A DNA stretch of 64,000 nucleotides from Buttiauxella gaviniae ATCC 51604 (GTDB lineage Bacteria; Pseudomonadota; Gammaproteobacteria; Enterobacterales; Enterobacteriaceae), in contig NZ_LXEP01000015.1 of NCBI RefSeq assembly GCF_001654835.1, positions 248,001-312,000 of the forward strand. The letters are read 5' to 3'. Below the pieces are notes generated by a model. That model ran no database searches and had not been told where the DNA came from. It saw nothing but the letters and a program-made list of their open reading frames with translations. A program made the position numbers and the translations under genes. Shown here piece by piece: positions 25,580-36,350 of this stretch. Each line of letters starts with the position of its first letter. Position 1 is the first letter of the stretch.

Positions 25580-28435
25580 ATGGAAAAGACATATAACCCG
25601 CAAGATATCGAACAGCCGCTTTACGAGCACTGGGAACAGCAGGGCTACTTTAAGCCAAATGGCGACACCAGCCAGGAAAGCTTCTGCATCATGATCCCGC
25701 CGCCGAACGTTACCGGCAGCTTGCATATGGGTCACGCCTTCCAGCAAACGATCATGGACACCATGATTCGTTACCAGCGCATGCAGGGTAAAAATACTCT
25801 GTGGCAGGCGGGGACTGACCACGCCGGTATCGCGACCCAGATGGTCGTTGAGCGCAAAATTGCCGCCGAAGAAGGGAAAACACGTCACGACTACGGCCGC
25901 GACGCCTTTATCGAGAAAATCTGGCAGTGGAAGGCAGAGTCTGGTGGCACCATCACCCGTCAGATGCGTCGTCTCGGCAACTCCGTAGACTGGGAGCGCG
26001 AGCGCTTCACCATGGATGAAGGCCTGTCCAACGCGGTGAAAGAAGTGTTCGTGCGTCTGTATAAAGAAGATCTGATTTATCGTGGCAAACGCCTGGTTAA
26101 CTGGGACCCGAAACTGCGCACTGCGATTTCCGATCTGGAAGTTGAAAACCGCGAGTCCAAAGGTTCTATGTGGCATCTGCGTTATCCGCTGGCTGACGGC
26201 GCGAAAACCGCTGATGGCAAAGATTACCTGGTTGTTGCTACCACGCGTCCAGAAACCGTGCTCGGCGATACTGGCGTAGCAGTGAACCCGGAAGATCCGC
26301 GTTATAAAGATTTGATCGGAAAATTCCTCGTACTGCCACTGGTTAACCGCCGCATTCCAATCGTTGGCGATGAACACGCTGATATGGAAAAAGGCACCGG
26401 CTGCGTGAAAATCACGCCTGCTCACGACTTCAACGACTACGAAGTTGGCCGCCGTCACGCGCTGCCAATGATCAACATTCTTACCTTTGACGGTGATATC
26501 CGTGAGAGCGCAGAAGTGTTTGATACCAACGGCGAAGAAGCCGATGTGTATAGCAATGAAATCCCCGCTCAGTTCCAGAAACTTGAGCGTTTCGCGGCGC
26601 GTAAAGCGGTAGTTGCTGCGTTCGATGAAATGGGCCTGCTCGAAGAGATCAAACCACACGATCTGACCGTTCCATACGGCGACCGTGGCGGCGTCGTTAT
26701 TGAGCCAATGCTGACTGACCAATGGTACGTGCGTACCGCTCCGCTGGCGAAAGTCGCGGTAGAAGCGGTTGAGCAAGGCGACATTCAGTTCGTGCCGAAG
26801 CAGTACGAAAACATGTACTTCTCCTGGATGCGTGATATTCAGGACTGGTGTATTTCTCGTCAGCTGTGGTGGGGTCACCGTATCCCAGCCTGGTACGATG
26901 CCGAAGGCAATGTGTATGTTGGCCGTAACGAAGCGGAAGTTCGCGCTGAAAACAACCTTGGCGACGACGTTGCACTGAATCAAGACGAAGACGTTCTCGA
27001 CACCTGGTTCTCTTCTGGCCTGTGGACATTCTCCACCCTCGGCTGGCCTGAGAACACCGAAGCGCTGCGCACCTTCCACCCAACCAGCGTGATGGTTAGC
27101 GGCTTCGACATCATCTTCTTCTGGATTGCACGCATGATCATGCTGACCATGCACTTCATCAAAGATGAAGACGGCAAGCCACAGGTTCCGTTTAAAACTG
27201 TCTATATGACCGGTCTTATCCGTGATGACGAAGGGCAGAAAATGTCCAAGTCCAAGGGTAACGTTATCGATCCACTGGATATGGTTGACGGTATTTCCCT
27301 GGAAGACCTGCTCGAGAAGCGCACCGGTAACATGATGCAGCCACAACTGGCTGAGAAAATCCGTAAACGCACCGAGAAGCAATTCCCGAACGGCATTGAA
27401 CCACACGGCACCGATGCACTGCGCTTTACGCTGGCAGCTCTGGCGTCTACTGGTCGCGATATCAACTGGGACATGAAACGCCTGGAAGGTTATCGTAACT
27501 TCTGTAACAAGCTGTGGAACGCCAGCCGTTTCGTGATGATGAACACCGAAGACCAGGATTGCGGCTTTAACGGCGGCGAAATGGTTCTGTCTCTGGCGGA
27601 TCGCTGGATTCTGGCGGAATTCAACCGCACTGTGAAAGCATACCGTGAGGCGCTGGATAGCTATCGCTTTGATATCGCTGCCAACATTCTGTATGAATTC
27701 ACCTGGAACCAGTTCTGTGACTGGTATCTGGAGCTGACCAAACCGGTGATGAACAGTGGCACTGAAGCGGAACTGCGCGGTACGCGTAATACGCTGATTA
27801 ACGTGCTGGAAGGTTTGCTGCGTCTTGCGCATCCAATCATTCCATTCATCACTGAAACCATCTGGCAGCGCGTGAAGACCTTCAAAGGCATCACCGCAGA
27901 TACCATCATGCTGCAACCGTTCCCGGCGTATAACAGCGCACAGGACGACGAAGCTGCGTTTGCAGATACCGAGTGGCTGAAGCTGGCAATCACCGCAGTA
28001 CGTAACGTTCGCGCTGAGATGAACATCTCTCCGGGCAAACCACTGCCAATCCTGCTGCGTAACGTGAGCGCGGAAGCGGAACGTCGTGTCAATGCGAACC
28101 GTACCTTCCTGCAAAACCTGGCGCGTCTGGAAAGCATCACCCTGCTGCCTGCTGATGATAAAGGCCCGGTTTCCGTGACCAAAATCATCGAAGGTGCAGA
28201 GCTGCTGATTCCAATGGCAGGCCTGGTCGACAAAGCGGCTGAACTTGCGCGTCTGGACAAAGAGATGGCGAAGCTGGATGTTGAAATTACATCCATCGAA
28301 AACAAGCTGTCTAACGAAGGTTTTGTGGCGCGCGCGCCAGAAGCCGTAGTTGCGAAAGAACGCGAACGTCTGGCGGCATGTGGCGAAGCTAAAGTGAAAT
28401 TGGCTGAGCAGAAAGAAACTATAGCTGCGCTGTAA
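25580..28435 (+). CDS. valS: Valyl-tRNA synthetase
   Basis: Charges tRNA-Val. 951 residues of the class-I type: HIGH-equivalent [12 protein letters not shown] (about 40-51), the CP1 editing domain that clears mischarged threonine ([20 protein letters not shown]), KMSKS in [16 protein letters not shown], an anticodon-binding helical domain, and a C-terminal coiled coil (about 885-945, [18 protein letters not shown]) that grips the tRNA. Translation is likely coupled to holC (6-base gap). A strong intrinsic terminator follows. A long open frame on the opposite strand is a codon-usage artefact. Confidence 0.98.
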   Translation: MEKTYNPQDIEQPLYEHWEQQGYFKPNGDTSQESFCIMIPPPNVTGSLHMGHAFQQTIMDTMIRYQRMQGKNTLWQAGTDHAGIATQMVVERKIAAEEGKTRHDYGRDAFIEKIWQWKAESGGTITRQMRRLGNSVDWERERFTMDEGLSNAVKEVFVRLYKEDLIYRGKRLVNWDPKLRTAISDLEVENRESKGSMWHLRYPLADGAKTADGKDYLVVATTRPETVLGDTGVAVNPEDPRYKDLIGKFLVLPLVNRRIPIVGDEHADMEKGTGCVKITPAHDFNDYEVGRRHALPMINILTFDGDIRESAEVFDTNGEEADVYSNEIPAQFQKLERFAARKAVVAAFDEMGLLEEIKPHDLTVPYGDRGGVVIEPMLTDQWYVRTAPLAKVAVEAVEQGDIQFVPKQYENMYFSWMRDIQDWCISRQLWWGHRIPAWYDAEGNVYVGRNEAEVRAENNLGDDVALNQDEDVLDTWFSSGLWTFSTLGWPENTEALRTFHPTSVMVSGFDIIFFWIARMIMLTMHFIKDEDGKPQVPFKTVYMTGLIRDDEGQKMSKSKGNVIDPLDMVDGISLEDLLEKRTGNMMQPQLAEKIRKRTEKQFPNGIEPHGTDALRFTLAALASTGRDINWDMKRLEGYRNFCNKLWNASRFVMMNTEDQDCGFNGGEMVLSLADRWILAEFNRTVKAYREALDSYRFDIAANILYEFTWNQFCDWYLELTKPVMNSGTEAELRGTRNTLINVLEGLLRLAHPIIPFITETIWQRVKTFKGITADTIMLQPFPAYNSAQDDEAAFADTEWLKLAITAVRNVRAEMNISPGKPLPILLRNVSAEAERRVNANRTFLQNLARLESITLLPADDKGPVSVTKIIEGAELLIPMAGLVDKAAELARLDKEMAKLDVEITSIENKLSNEGFVARAPEAVVAKERERLAACGEAKVKLAEQKETIAAL

Positions 28436-28455
28436 TTGAGTGCATTGATATGAGA

Positions 28456-28482
28456 AGGCCGGGAGATTTCCCGGCCTTTTTT
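28456..28482 (+). terminator. Intrinsic terminator after valS
   Basis: AGGCCGGGA (28456-28464), loop GATT, TCCCGGCCT (28469-28477), then five T. Twenty bases after the valS stop and just before the convergent yjgN stop. Confidence 0.9.
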
Positions 28483-28486
28483 ATGA

Positions 28487-29692
28487 CTACAAACTGATAT
28501 CTGGTACGATCCCACACGAAATTCGGCTCACAATATCTGCGGCGATTTTGTCGTCATGGTCTTGCAGATCTAATGCGTCTAAATCACCATCTACCCAAGT
28601 ATTACTCGCAAGGTAGCGACAATAGCGAACTCGCGCCCACGGATAGCCGAACCCTAAAGTACAGACTGTCAGTAAACTATTTATTACTAGTTGGATAATA
28701 AAACCTATCACCGTAAGCGTGGAACGGAAAGCAATCTTTTCACTAAAAACTACAGAGTTAAAATAATAACCTCTCAGTGTGACATAGATATAACTCCAAC
28801 ACAGTACTGCACCGAAAAAGTAAAGATAATAAGAAATCTTAATCATCGAGCTAATTGATTCAAGTTCAGATAGTGTATATGGAGACTCTACATACCCCGA
28901 CATAGTTATTGATAATGCTTTTATCAGCCACGATAAGTTTAATCCAACTATTGCTACCATGAATGGAAGCAGTACTAAAATACCGCCAAATATAATCCTG
29001 GTACATTTTCTGATACTAATTTCCGCACTAAATTTTTGCTTACCAAAGCTCAGTCTGTTAAAAAGCAAACGTAGCCACAATGCACTTGTAATGCCTTGTA
29101 CAAGTCCACCCCAAAAAAAACCAAACATCACGCATATCGCAATGATAATCATCATATTCTTAAGATTAATAGATATTACAATGAACACGACACTCATAGT
29201 GATTAGGCAAATAAAATAAAGCACTGCAAATAATAACGCTGGACAGCCTAACACCACCCACCATGCTTTCAAACCACTACATTTAAAATTAAAACGTACA
29301 TTATTAAGCATAGTTGATTGCATTTGATAACGAATACTTCTCATCATAAGCCATGGTAAAAATAAAATAACCACAGCGACTAAGCACCAAGTGGGAGCAG
29401 ATGCATGATGATAAATTGACATATAAAGCGAAAGTAAAAAAACACCTGCAAACACCCAGCTTATGAATATTGAGCTCCCTGTAACATTATAGGAAAACCG
29501 AGATCCTGATAATTCAGTATGACTATATAAATACTTTTTAGAACGTACAAAAGCCCAGGGAGCAAAAACGCCAAGTGTTACTATTATTAACAAAAAATTA
29601 ACGATACAAAGACGAAAATACTCTTTCCCCAAACCATGAAACATTAGATTTCTTGAATAATTTACTTCCGTACACCCCTGTTGCTCAGACAT
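28487..29692 (-). CDS. yjgN: YjgN family (DUF898) inner-membrane protein
   Basis: A 401-residue polytopic membrane protein with several hydrophobic helices (FLLIIVTLGVFAPWAFVRSKKYLY, FISWVFAGVFLLSLYMSI, ILVLLPFMVAIVGLNLSWLI, TVIGFIIQLVINSLLTVCTLGFGYPWARVRYCRYLA). The repeated pattern of a glycine/proline-containing helix followed by W-A-x-x-R-x-x-x-Y-L-Y is the DUF898 signature, matching E. coli YjgN at the same place beside valS and yjgM. Function unknown. Its DNA is markedly more AT-rich than both neighbours, and the protein is well diverged from E. coli YjgN, so it may be fast-evolving or locally replaced. Confidence 0.85.
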   Translation of the reverse strand: MSEQQGCTEVNYSRNLMFHGLGKEYFRLCIVNFLLIIVTLGVFAPWAFVRSKKYLYSHTELSGSRFSYNVTGSSIFISWVFAGVFLLSLYMSIYHHASAPTWCLVAVVILFLPWLMMRSIRYQMQSTMLNNVRFNFKCSGLKAWWVVLGCPALLFAVLYFICLITMSVVFIVISINLKNMMIIIAICVMFGFFWGGLVQGITSALWLRLLFNRLSFGKQKFSAEISIRKCTRIIFGGILVLLPFMVAIVGLNLSWLIKALSITMSGYVESPYTLSELESISSMIKISYYLYFFGAVLCWSYIYVTLRGYYFNSVVFSEKIAFRSTLTVIGFIIQLVINSLLTVCTLGFGYPWARVRYCRYLASNTWVDGDLDALDLQDHDDKIAADIVSRISCGIVPDISL

Positions 29693-29889
29693 AGTTATCC
29701 TTAAGGAATTATTCCTTATTATTTTTAATTATTAATACAGCCGAATTTGTCGATTAGCGTTTAAGCGCACATTAACATCTTTAAATATGTCGAAGCGGGA
29801 ATCAATGAACATTTTAGAAACTTGCTTGTTAAGTTTCACAGTGGTATTAAAATGAGCTGTCTTTAGCCCATCATTAATGAGTCCACGCT

Positions 29890-30393
29890 ATGAATCTTGC
29901 TGCTCCGGTTGAAATCGCACTGCGCCGGATAACCCCCCAGGACAATGCGGCCATCGCGCGCGTTATCCGCGAAGTCTCTGCTGAATACGGCTTAACCGCC
30001 GATAAAGGCTATACCGTGGCAGATCCGAATCTCGATGAGCTTTATCAGGTCTACAGCCAACCGGGTCATGCCTATTGGGTTGTGGAAGTGGATGGTGAAG
30101 TCGTCGGTGGTGGTGGTGTCGCGCCGTTAACGTGCAGCGAACCGGACATTTGTGAATTGCAGAAGATGTATTTCCTGCCAGTAGTGCGTGGCAAAGGGTT
30201 GGCAAAACGCCTGGCGTTGCAGGCAATGGATTTTGCCCGCGAAAAAGACTTTAAGCGCTGCTATCTGGAAACCACGGCGTTTCTGACTGAAGCCATCGCG
30301 CTGTATGAGCGTCTGGGCTTTGAACATATTTCTGAGCCGCTTGGCTGCACCGGCCATGTGGATTGCGAAGTGCGGATGATTAAGTCTCTGTAA
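29890..30393 (+). CDS. yjgM: GNAT family N-acetyltransferase YjgM
   Basis: 167 residues; acetyl-CoA-dependent transferase of unassigned substrate. Strongly conserved with E. coli YjgM ([36 protein letters not shown]). Motif A is [19 protein letters not shown], with R-G-K-G-L-A binding the acetyl-CoA pyrophosphate; the C-terminal [11 protein letters not shown] is the usual GNAT motif B. Single gene, divergent from yjgN and convergent with uhpT. Confidence 0.92.
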   Translation: MNLAAPVEIALRRITPQDNAAIARVIREVSAEYGLTADKGYTVADPNLDELYQVYSQPGHAYWVVEVDGEVVGGGGVAPLTCSEPDICELQKMYFLPVVRGKGLAKRLALQAMDFAREKDFKRCYLETTAFLTEAIALYERLGFEHISEPLGCTGHVDCEVRMIKSL

Positions 30394-30404
30394 CCGTTTT
30401 AAAC

Positions 30405-30437
30405 GGGTTTACTGAATCTATTCAATCCAGTAAACCC
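30405..30437. terminator. Bidirectional terminator between yjgM and uhpT
   Basis: GGGTTTACTG (30405-30414) pairs with CAGTAAACCC (30428-30437); TGCAACTTTTT follows on the plus strand and an AAACGG-type context precedes it. It lies between convergent stops. Confidence 0.75.
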
Positions 30438-30446
30438 TGCAACTTT

Positions 30447-31838
30447 TTATTGGGTCGCTAACCGTTGAATTCGCTTATCACGGCGGATTTTGCGTTCTTC
30501 CATCACCGCAACCATCGCCATCAGCACGATGCAACAAATTGCCGCGGCATCAAGCGCTGCGAAAGTCCCTGCCCAGCCAGTCAGACCAAAGATTGGCGTA
30601 CCGTCGGCAATCATCCCAAGCCCTAATTTAGCGAAGCTGTCGCCAATCAGATAGGCGAAAGTACCTTTGATGCCGTCAGCCGCACCGATAGCTTTTTTCG
30701 GAACGAAGCCCACCGCCGCCACACCAATCAACAATTGTGGACCAAACACCAGGAAGCCCAGCGCGAACAGTGATGCCAGGTAGACATACTGGTTGCTGGC
30801 GTGCTGATAAATGCCGAGAGTCGCGATGATTAATGCCAGCGCAACGCAGGCCACCAGCGCACGGCGACCGTTCGCCAGATCCGACAACCAGCCCCACAGC
30901 AGCGTGCCGACCAATGCCCCCACTTCAAACAGAGTAAAGCCCTGAATCGCCACTTCTTTGGAGAGCTTCAGCTCCTGAAACGCGTAAACCGTGGACCACT
31001 GGTCAATACCGATGCGCACGACGTAGAGGAAGATATTGGAGAAGCACAGCAGCCAAATAACTTTGTTCTTCAGCACGTACTCCACGAAGATTTGCCATTT
31101 GGTCATCGACTCGTCTTCGGTCTCTTTATCTTCTTCACTGATTTCTTCGCTAAACAATTCTTCAGCTTTGCCCAGACCGTAAGATTCAGGAGAGTCGCTG
31201 CCATAACGCAGGCCAATGAAGCCAACAATCAGCGCAATGATGGATGGGAAGATAAACATGCCAATAACGTGGCCGTCGAACAGAACGTTCGCGCCAATCA
31301 GCGCCACGCCTGCGGCCCCCGCACCGCCCAGGTTATGGGAGATATTCCACAGCCCCAGATAGGTTCCGCGCTTGCGGCGCGGCGTCCATTTGGTGATGGT
31401 GGAGTAGCTGCATGAGCCACCCGCGCTCTGGAAGAAACCGCTCAGGGCGTAGAAGGCAATCATCATAAACAGGCTGACCGAACCGGTGCCCATACTGGCG
31501 CTAAAGCCCAGCATACAGATAGCCGAGAGGATCAGCATAAACGGCAGGAATTGTTTGGTATTTTTTCCGTCTGCGTAGTAGGAAACCAGGGTTTTACCCA
31601 CGCCGTAGGTGATGGAGAAGCCCAGGCCTATCATCCCCAGCTGCGTCATGCTCAACCCGTAGGTAGAGATCATGTCGTTCTGCGCGATGTTGAAGTTCTT
31701 ACGGATCAGATACATGGTCAGGTAGCCGATAAAGACCACCAGGTAAGACTGCATGAAGGGTTTGAACCACATCTTGCGCCGCACATCGAGCGGCAGATCC
31801 AGGGTCGGCTTGCGCACCTGATTTAATATGGCCAGCAT
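30447..31838 (-). CDS. uhpT: Hexose-6-phosphate:phosphate antiporter UhpT
   Basis: Major-facilitator (OPA family) antiporter importing glucose-6-phosphate and related esters in exchange for phosphate; also the entry route of fosfomycin. 463 residues, twelve membrane helices, with the family fingerprint [40 protein letters not shown]. Closely matches E. coli. It follows uhpC with a 138-base gap carrying its own UhpA-type promoter. Confidence 0.97.
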   Translation of the reverse strand: MLAILNQVRKPTLDLPLDVRRKMWFKPFMQSYLVVFIGYLTMYLIRKNFNIAQNDMISTYGLSMTQLGMIGLGFSITYGVGKTLVSYYADGKNTKQFLPFMLILSAICMLGFSASMGTGSVSLFMMIAFYALSGFFQSAGGSCSYSTITKWTPRRKRGTYLGLWNISHNLGGAGAAGVALIGANVLFDGHVIGMFIFPSIIALIVGFIGLRYGSDSPESYGLGKAEELFSEEISEEDKETEDESMTKWQIFVEYVLKNKVIWLLCFSNIFLYVVRIGIDQWSTVYAFQELKLSKEVAIQGFTLFEVGALVGTLLWGWLSDLANGRRALVACVALALIIATLGIYQHASNQYVYLASLFALGFLVFGPQLLIGVAAVGFVPKKAIGAADGIKGTFAYLIGDSFAKLGLGMIADGTPIFGLTGWAGTFAALDAAAICCIVLMAMVAVMEERKIRRDKRIQRLATQ

Positions 31839-31859
31839 GGGTTACTCCTGATTTAAAAA

Positions 31860-31981
31860 CCTGCGTGATAGCAGGCATTGTAAAAATCAGTAGCGGCTTT
31901 GGCCTGAGATGGCTTCCAGGAACAACCTGGAAAATTTCTTAGTTTTGCGCCATTCGAGGTAAAAAGGTGAGATGTATCACG
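31860..31981 (-). promoter_or_regulatory. uhpT promoter region with UhpA-type palindrome and CRP site
   Basis: TTCCAGGAACAACCTGGAA (31914-31932) is a palindrome with perfect 7-bp arms, the likely strong UhpA-binding site. Farther upstream GGTGA-N6-TCACG (31966-31981) matches CRP at 8 of 10 arm bases and overlaps the uhpC stop codon. A small hairpin CCTGC/GCAGG (31860-31875) lies in the leader. E. coli uhpT likewise needs UhpA and is boosted by CRP from a distal site. Confidence 0.68.
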
Positions 31982-33305
31982 CTTCGCTACGGACGCGTGG
32001 CGACTGGGCATTCAGGAACGGCAGCAACAGCAGCGCAGAAATACCTGCCGCAATGGCAATCACCGCGAAGTAACCGTTCCAGTGCCAGATATCGATCACG
32101 CGAGCCAGCGGCCAGCCAGACAAAGATGCGCCGAGGTAAGCAAACAGGCCAACAAAACCGGTCGCAGCCCCCGCAGCTTCTTTATGCGAGCACTCTGCCG
32201 CCGCCATGCCGATAAGCATCTGCGGGCCAAACACAAAGAAACCTGTGGTGAAGAAGCAGGCCGCCTGCATCACATAGCTGGCAAATGGCATCAGCCATAG
32301 CGAGCCTACCGAGAGCAAAATCCCAGCGGCAAATATCAGGTTCATCGGCCCACGGTTGCCATTGAAGAGTTTGTCCGATCCCCAGCCTGCCACCAGTGCG
32401 CCGATAAACCCGCCGAGCTCAAACATCGTTACCGCCGAGTTCGCAGTGACCAGATCCACGCCCAGAGTCTCCGACATATAGAGATTACCCCAGTCGTTGA
32501 TCGCCGCCCGCACCACGTAAACCAGGACATAACACAGTGACAGCAGCCAGATATAGGGATTCCCCAGCACGTACTTGTAGAGGATTTCCCGGCGCGTCAG
32601 ACCTGCGCCTTCCTGCTGCTGGGCGATTTCCAGTTCATCGTGCCGCCAGTCTCCTATCGGCGGCAAGCCCACGGTTTGTGGGCGATCGCGCAGACGCCAG
32701 CAGAGAAATAACCCGGCCAGAATAGCCAGTGAACCGGCGATCATCATCCCGGCACGCCAGCCGTAATGCAGTGCCGCCGCGCCGACCACCATCGGGATTA
32801 GCGCCCCACCGACGTTATGCGCGGTGTTCCATACCGCCCACCAGCCACCGCGCTCGGTACGGGAGTACCATGCCGTGAGCAAACGGGCGCATACCGGCGA
32901 ACCCCAACCCTGGAAAAAGGCATTCAGCACCCACAGCAACGCGAATGCCCAAAGGGAGGTGGAGAAACCAAAAAGAATGTTAACCACACCGGTGGCGATA
33001 AGCCCCAACCCCATAAAATAACGGGCGTTTGAGCGGTCACTGACGATGCCGGAGAAAAATTTCGACAGCCCATAAGTTATGTAAAACAGCGTAGCCAACA
33101 GGCCGATGTCGGTACGTGTCATCACGCCGCTGGCGAGGATTTCCGGCGCGGCGGCATTAAAGCTTTTACGGGTAAAGTAAAACAGCGCATAACCCAACCA
33201 GATGGTGATTAGAATATGCCGACGCCAGTAGCTATAGCGTGCGTCAATTTCAGCTTTATCGCTGACTGGCGTCGCAGCCGGTGGGGCTTTCAGGAAAGTG
33301 AACAT
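31977..33305 (-). CDS. uhpC: Membrane sensor UhpC (glucose-6-phosphate receptor)
   Basis: A transporter-like receptor that senses external glucose-6-phosphate and activates UhpB. 442 residues, twelve helices, paralogue of UhpT, with the OPA signature in NAFFQGWGSPVCARLLTAWYSRTERGGWWAVWNTAHNVGGALIP. It starts 9 bases after the uhpB stop, so A-B-C are cotranscribed. Distinguished from UhpT by position and by closer similarity to UhpC/GlpT-type sequences. Confidence 0.96.
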   Translation of the reverse strand: MFTFLKAPPAATPVSDKAEIDARYSYWRRHILITIWLGYALFYFTRKSFNAAAPEILASGVMTRTDIGLLATLFYITYGLSKFFSGIVSDRSNARYFMGLGLIATGVVNILFGFSTSLWAFALLWVLNAFFQGWGSPVCARLLTAWYSRTERGGWWAVWNTAHNVGGALIPMVVGAAALHYGWRAGMMIAGSLAILAGLFLCWRLRDRPQTVGLPPIGDWRHDELEIAQQQEGAGLTRREILYKYVLGNPYIWLLSLCYVLVYVVRAAINDWGNLYMSETLGVDLVTANSAVTMFELGGFIGALVAGWGSDKLFNGNRGPMNLIFAAGILLSVGSLWLMPFASYVMQAACFFTTGFFVFGPQMLIGMAAAECSHKEAAGAATGFVGLFAYLGASLSGWPLARVIDIWHWNGYFAVIAIAAGISALLLLPFLNAQSPRVRSEA

Positions 33306-33314
33306 CGTCAGTCC

Positions 33315-34817
33315 TTACGCATATCGCAATGGCAAACTGACGCTGACGCGCGTGCCGTGAGTACAGGAAATAGTGAGGTTTCCGCCGAGTGCCGTAACCC
33401 GTTCGCGCATACCTGCCAGGCCAAAACCTTGCTGCCCGGAGTCAGTAGGCAGGCCGCTGCCGTCATCTTCAATCACCAACATCAGGCGTATGTCCTGCTG
33501 CCAGCCCTGGATCGTTACTGCGCTGGCGCTGGCGTGTTTCACAATGTTATTCAGCCCTTCCTGGCAAACGCGGAACAGCGTAACGCGCTGGCTTTCACTC
33601 AGTAGCGGCTCGTCGATTTTCCAGTCGAGGTGGCTCACGATGCCACGGCTTTCCAGTTCCATTTCACGCATCAACGAACGAATCGCCTGCTCCAGAGATA
33701 AATCATCCAGCTGGCGTGGGCGCAGCCTTCCCAGCAGGCGGCGTACCGAATCGTAAATCCCAAGGGAGAGCTGTTCGATATGCGCCCCACCCAGTTTTAC
33801 CCCTTCGTTACCCGGTGCCAGGCGCTGCACAATCCCCGCCTGGGTACGAATCGCGGTAATGGTCTGGCCGATATCGTCATGGAGTTCGCGCGCCACTTCG
33901 CGCCGCACGCTCTCCTCGGTTTCCATCAGCCGTTCAGCAAGACGGCGATTGCGCGCAAGCTCAGTTTGCAGAGACTGGTTAAGCTCACGCAGGCGTTGGA
34001 TCCCCGCGCCCAGCAACAGCCCGGTCAGGCTTTGTGCCAACAACGAAAGCAGCAGATCCACCGGGTGATCGTGCCAGGTTTGGCTGGCGATCAGCGCAAT
34101 GGCATTCATCAACGTCGCGATCAGTGCGCCCTGCCAGCCGTAATGCCAGGCCAGGGCGATAATCGGCAACGCCAGGCAAAATGGGGTAAAACGGGAAAGT
34201 TCGTCAGGTAGCCCAAGTTGTAGCCACAGGCTGACCACAAACAGCAGCAGATACCAGATAAGGTGACGGGCACGCCAGTTCACTGGCTGTGAAACCAGTC
34301 CTGGCCCCAGCGGCTGCCAGACGGTACTGGTGAGGTAATGCCAGATAACGAGGCAAGTTGGAGCCAGGGTTAACCCGCCGGTCAACGTCAGCAACAGCGC
34401 GTTCAGGGTCTCCTGCCCTTGCCCAAGCCACGGCAACGACTGTAACAGTGCGGCGGCAATCAGCGCCCCGCCCTGACGCAGCAACGTGCGCCAGTCACGC
34501 TGATGGCGATAGCGGGAAATCAGCGCCACAGGCAGAAGGGTTAGCACACCGCCGACCATTAACAACGGAAGATGCGCCAGTGCGACTTCCTGCGCCAGCC
34601 AGACGAGCATCAACCACTCCGCGCCGAGCAATACGGGCCAGTAGCCACGCGGGCATTGCAGCATCAGCCCTAAACGCAGGCCAAAAGGAAACAGCAGCAC
34701 GGCAAGCTCAGGCCGTTCCACCAGGTGCAAGCTAATGCTCCACAGGCAAAACCAACTGGCCGTAAAGATAAAAAAGCTGGCGACGACGGAGATAAACCGG
34801 GAGAAAAAAGGTTGCAT
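33315..34817 (-). CDS. uhpB: Sensor histidine kinase UhpB
   Basis: Membrane histidine kinase that phosphorylates UhpA when UhpC is occupied. Exactly 500 residues from the ATG at 34817 (MQPFFSRF), as in E. coli. The N-terminal half has about eight membrane helices; the phospho-acceptor histidine (near 313) is in [14 protein letters not shown], the HisKA_3 (NarL-type partner) class; ATP-binding G boxes [10 protein letters not shown] and [11 protein letters not shown] follow. The start overlaps the uhpA stop as TGATG, a coupled junction; ATG at 34823 is the alternative. Confidence 0.96.
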   Translation of the reverse strand: MQPFFSRFISVVASFFIFTASWFCLWSISLHLVERPELAVLLFPFGLRLGLMLQCPRGYWPVLLGAEWLMLVWLAQEVALAHLPLLMVGGVLTLLPVALISRYRHQRDWRTLLRQGGALIAAALLQSLPWLGQGQETLNALLLTLTGGLTLAPTCLVIWHYLTSTVWQPLGPGLVSQPVNWRARHLIWYLLLFVVSLWLQLGLPDELSRFTPFCLALPIIALAWHYGWQGALIATLMNAIALIASQTWHDHPVDLLLSLLAQSLTGLLLGAGIQRLRELNQSLQTELARNRRLAERLMETEESVRREVARELHDDIGQTITAIRTQAGIVQRLAPGNEGVKLGGAHIEQLSLGIYDSVRRLLGRLRPRQLDDLSLEQAIRSLMREMELESRGIVSHLDWKIDEPLLSESQRVTLFRVCQEGLNNIVKHASASAVTIQGWQQDIRLMLVIEDDGSGLPTDSGQQGFGLAGMRERVTALGGNLTISCTHGTRVSVSLPLRYA

Positions 34818-35407
34818 CACCATCCGTCAAACAGGCGGTGAGCCAGACCGACATCGTTACTGACGTCGAGTTTTTCCATCAGATTGGCGCGATGCACGTG
34901 AACCGTCTTTGGCGATAACCCAAGCTCGGTGGCAATCTCTTTCACCGCCATGCCCTGGGCCAGTTTTTCCGCCACCTGGCGCTCGCGTTTGGTTAGCGGA
35001 TCCTGCCGTCCGGCCGCCAGTTTAACGGCGATGTCTGGCGTCAAGTAGCAGCCACCCGTCGCTACCGTATGCACGGCGGCAATCAGCTCATCCGGGCTAC
35101 AGCGTTTTGACAGAAAGCCTCGCGCGCCAGCGTTTAAAGCCTGCTCCACCAGTGCCGGGCTATCGTGCACCGACAACATAATCGTCGCCATCCCTTTGGG
35201 TAGCTGGCTGAGCAGTTCCAGCCCGGAAATATCCGGCATCGAGATGTCGCAAATACACACCTGCACGCCGCGCCCCGGCAGCCCAGCCAGCGCTTCGCGC
35301 CCGGAGCCGAACTCAACCACAATCTGAAAATCCGGCTCCAGCCCCAACAGCTGTGCAAAGCCGGAGCGGACGATAAGGTGGTCGTCAATAAGGGCGATGG
35401 TTATCAT
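34817..35407 (-). CDS. uhpA: Response regulator UhpA
   Basis: NarL/FixJ-type activator of uhpT. 196 residues: receiver domain with phospho-acceptor D54 ([12 protein letters not shown]), switch lysine in [11 protein letters not shown], and a C-terminal LuxR-type helix-turn-helix ([43 protein letters not shown]). First gene of uhpABC. Confidence 0.97.
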   Translation of the reverse strand: MITIALIDDHLIVRSGFAQLLGLEPDFQIVVEFGSGREALAGLPGRGVQVCICDISMPDISGLELLSQLPKGMATIMLSVHDSPALVEQALNAGARGFLSKRCSPDELIAAVHTVATGGCYLTPDIAVKLAAGRQDPLTKRERQVAEKLAQGMAVKEIATELGLSPKTVHVHRANLMEKLDVSNDVGLAHRLFDGW

Positions 35408-35425
35408 GATACTTTCCAGGAAGGT

Positions 35426-35455
35426 AAAAACGCGCTTACCTTAGCGATAAGCGCG
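35426..35455 (-). terminator. Intrinsic terminator between miaE and uhpA
   Basis: On the minus strand CGCGCTTA (35455-35448) pairs with TAAGCGCG (35438-35431) and is followed by TTTTTA. It would end miaE transcripts before uhpA, making uhp an independent unit. Confidence 0.78.
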
Positions 35456-35532
35456 AAGCTGTTCAAGCCTTAAGCAATTCGAGGGAGGCCACAGGCAGAT
35501 GAACATACAGCGGCACTTCAGGATCCTGCAGT

Positions 35533-36294
35533 TTAAGAGGAAGGTAAGCCGCTGTGGAAACGAAACTCTTCATCCGGGCTGCTAATTAATGCCGCTTCGA
35601 CCTCGCCAAAGAAACGCACACGATCGCTGATGTCCCCACCCGCAATCTGTTCTGCCAGTGCTAAATAATCCTGATAATGCCGGGCTTCCGAACGCAGCAG
35701 CGACAAATAGAATTTCTGTAGTTCATCATCCAGATGCGGTGCCAGAGCGGCGAAACGCTCACAGGATCGCGCCTCGATATACGCCCCGCAAATCAGTTTA
35801 TCCACCAGCATTACCGGCTCATGCGTTCGCGTTTGGCCCAGCAGCGCTTTGGCGTAACGGCTGGCGGTCATTTTCACGTAGGCAATGTTGCGGGCATGCA
35901 TGATCTCGCGCACCTGCCAAAAGTGGTGCAGCTCTTCTTTAATCAACAACACCATGCTGTCGATAAGTTGCTGGCCCCAGGCACTCTGCGTTTGCGGCAT
36001 GACGTTTTTGCTCAAGGTTTTATGCAGCGCGACAAAATCAGGTTCGGCTCCCTCACGGAAAGCGAAATCTTCGTAGGGTTTTAGCCAATCAAGTAAAAAC
36101 TGCGCACTGCTTTTATCTGCGACATATTTACGAATCAGGAACATGGCCGTTTGTGCCGCTTTGAGTTCGCACACCAGATGGTCAGTCAGCAGCAATGGCA
36201 AATGCTCAGGCTGGCGGGCCTTTTCAATCCATGCATCAGGTGTTGGGCAGTGCAGAAAATGCAGTACCGGGGAGAGGAGTTGCGGGTAGTTCAT
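35533..36294 (-). CDS. miaE: tRNA-(ms[2]io[6]A)-hydroxylase MiaE
   Basis: Non-haem di-iron monooxygenase that hydroxylates the isopentenyl group of ms2i6A37 in tRNAs; needs oxygen. Present in Salmonella and many enterics but absent from E. coli K-12. 253 residues; ferritin-like ligand motifs are visible: E43 in VCELKAAQ, E-x-x-H in KEELHHF (120-124), E in YIEARSCERF, and E-x-x-H in SEARHYQ. The ribosome site is weak. Lies downstream of rraB on the same strand. Confidence 0.95.
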   Translation of the reverse strand: MNYPQLLSPVLHFLHCPTPDAWIEKARQPEHLPLLLTDHLVCELKAAQTAMFLIRKYVADKSSAQFLLDWLKPYEDFAFREGAEPDFVALHKTLSKNVMPQTQSAWGQQLIDSMVLLIKEELHHFWQVREIMHARNIAYVKMTASRYAKALLGQTRTHEPVMLVDKLICGAYIEARSCERFAALAPHLDDELQKFYLSLLRSEARHYQDYLALAEQIAGGDISDRVRFFGEVEAALISSPDEEFRFHSGLPSS

Positions 36295-36317
36295 AATGAG
36301 TTGTTATCTTTCGTTGA

Positions 36318-36343
36318 TGTGCAGCGGCAATCGCCGCTGCACA
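36318..36343. terminator. Hairpin between rraB and miaE
   Basis: TGTGCAGCGGC (36318-36328) and GCCGCTGCACA (36333-36343) form an 11-bp stem with loop AATC, directly after the rraB stop. No T-run follows on the minus strand, so it may stabilise the message end or pause rather than terminate. Confidence 0.6.
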
Positions 36344-36350
36344 GAAGAGA

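Noticed and set aside
25385-28114. 909-codon open frame on the strand opposite valS
   Set aside because: It is a shadow of the strongly codon-biased valS gene. The translation resembles no protein family, is rich in H/F/V runs typical of reverse-frame reading, and lacks a ribosome site.
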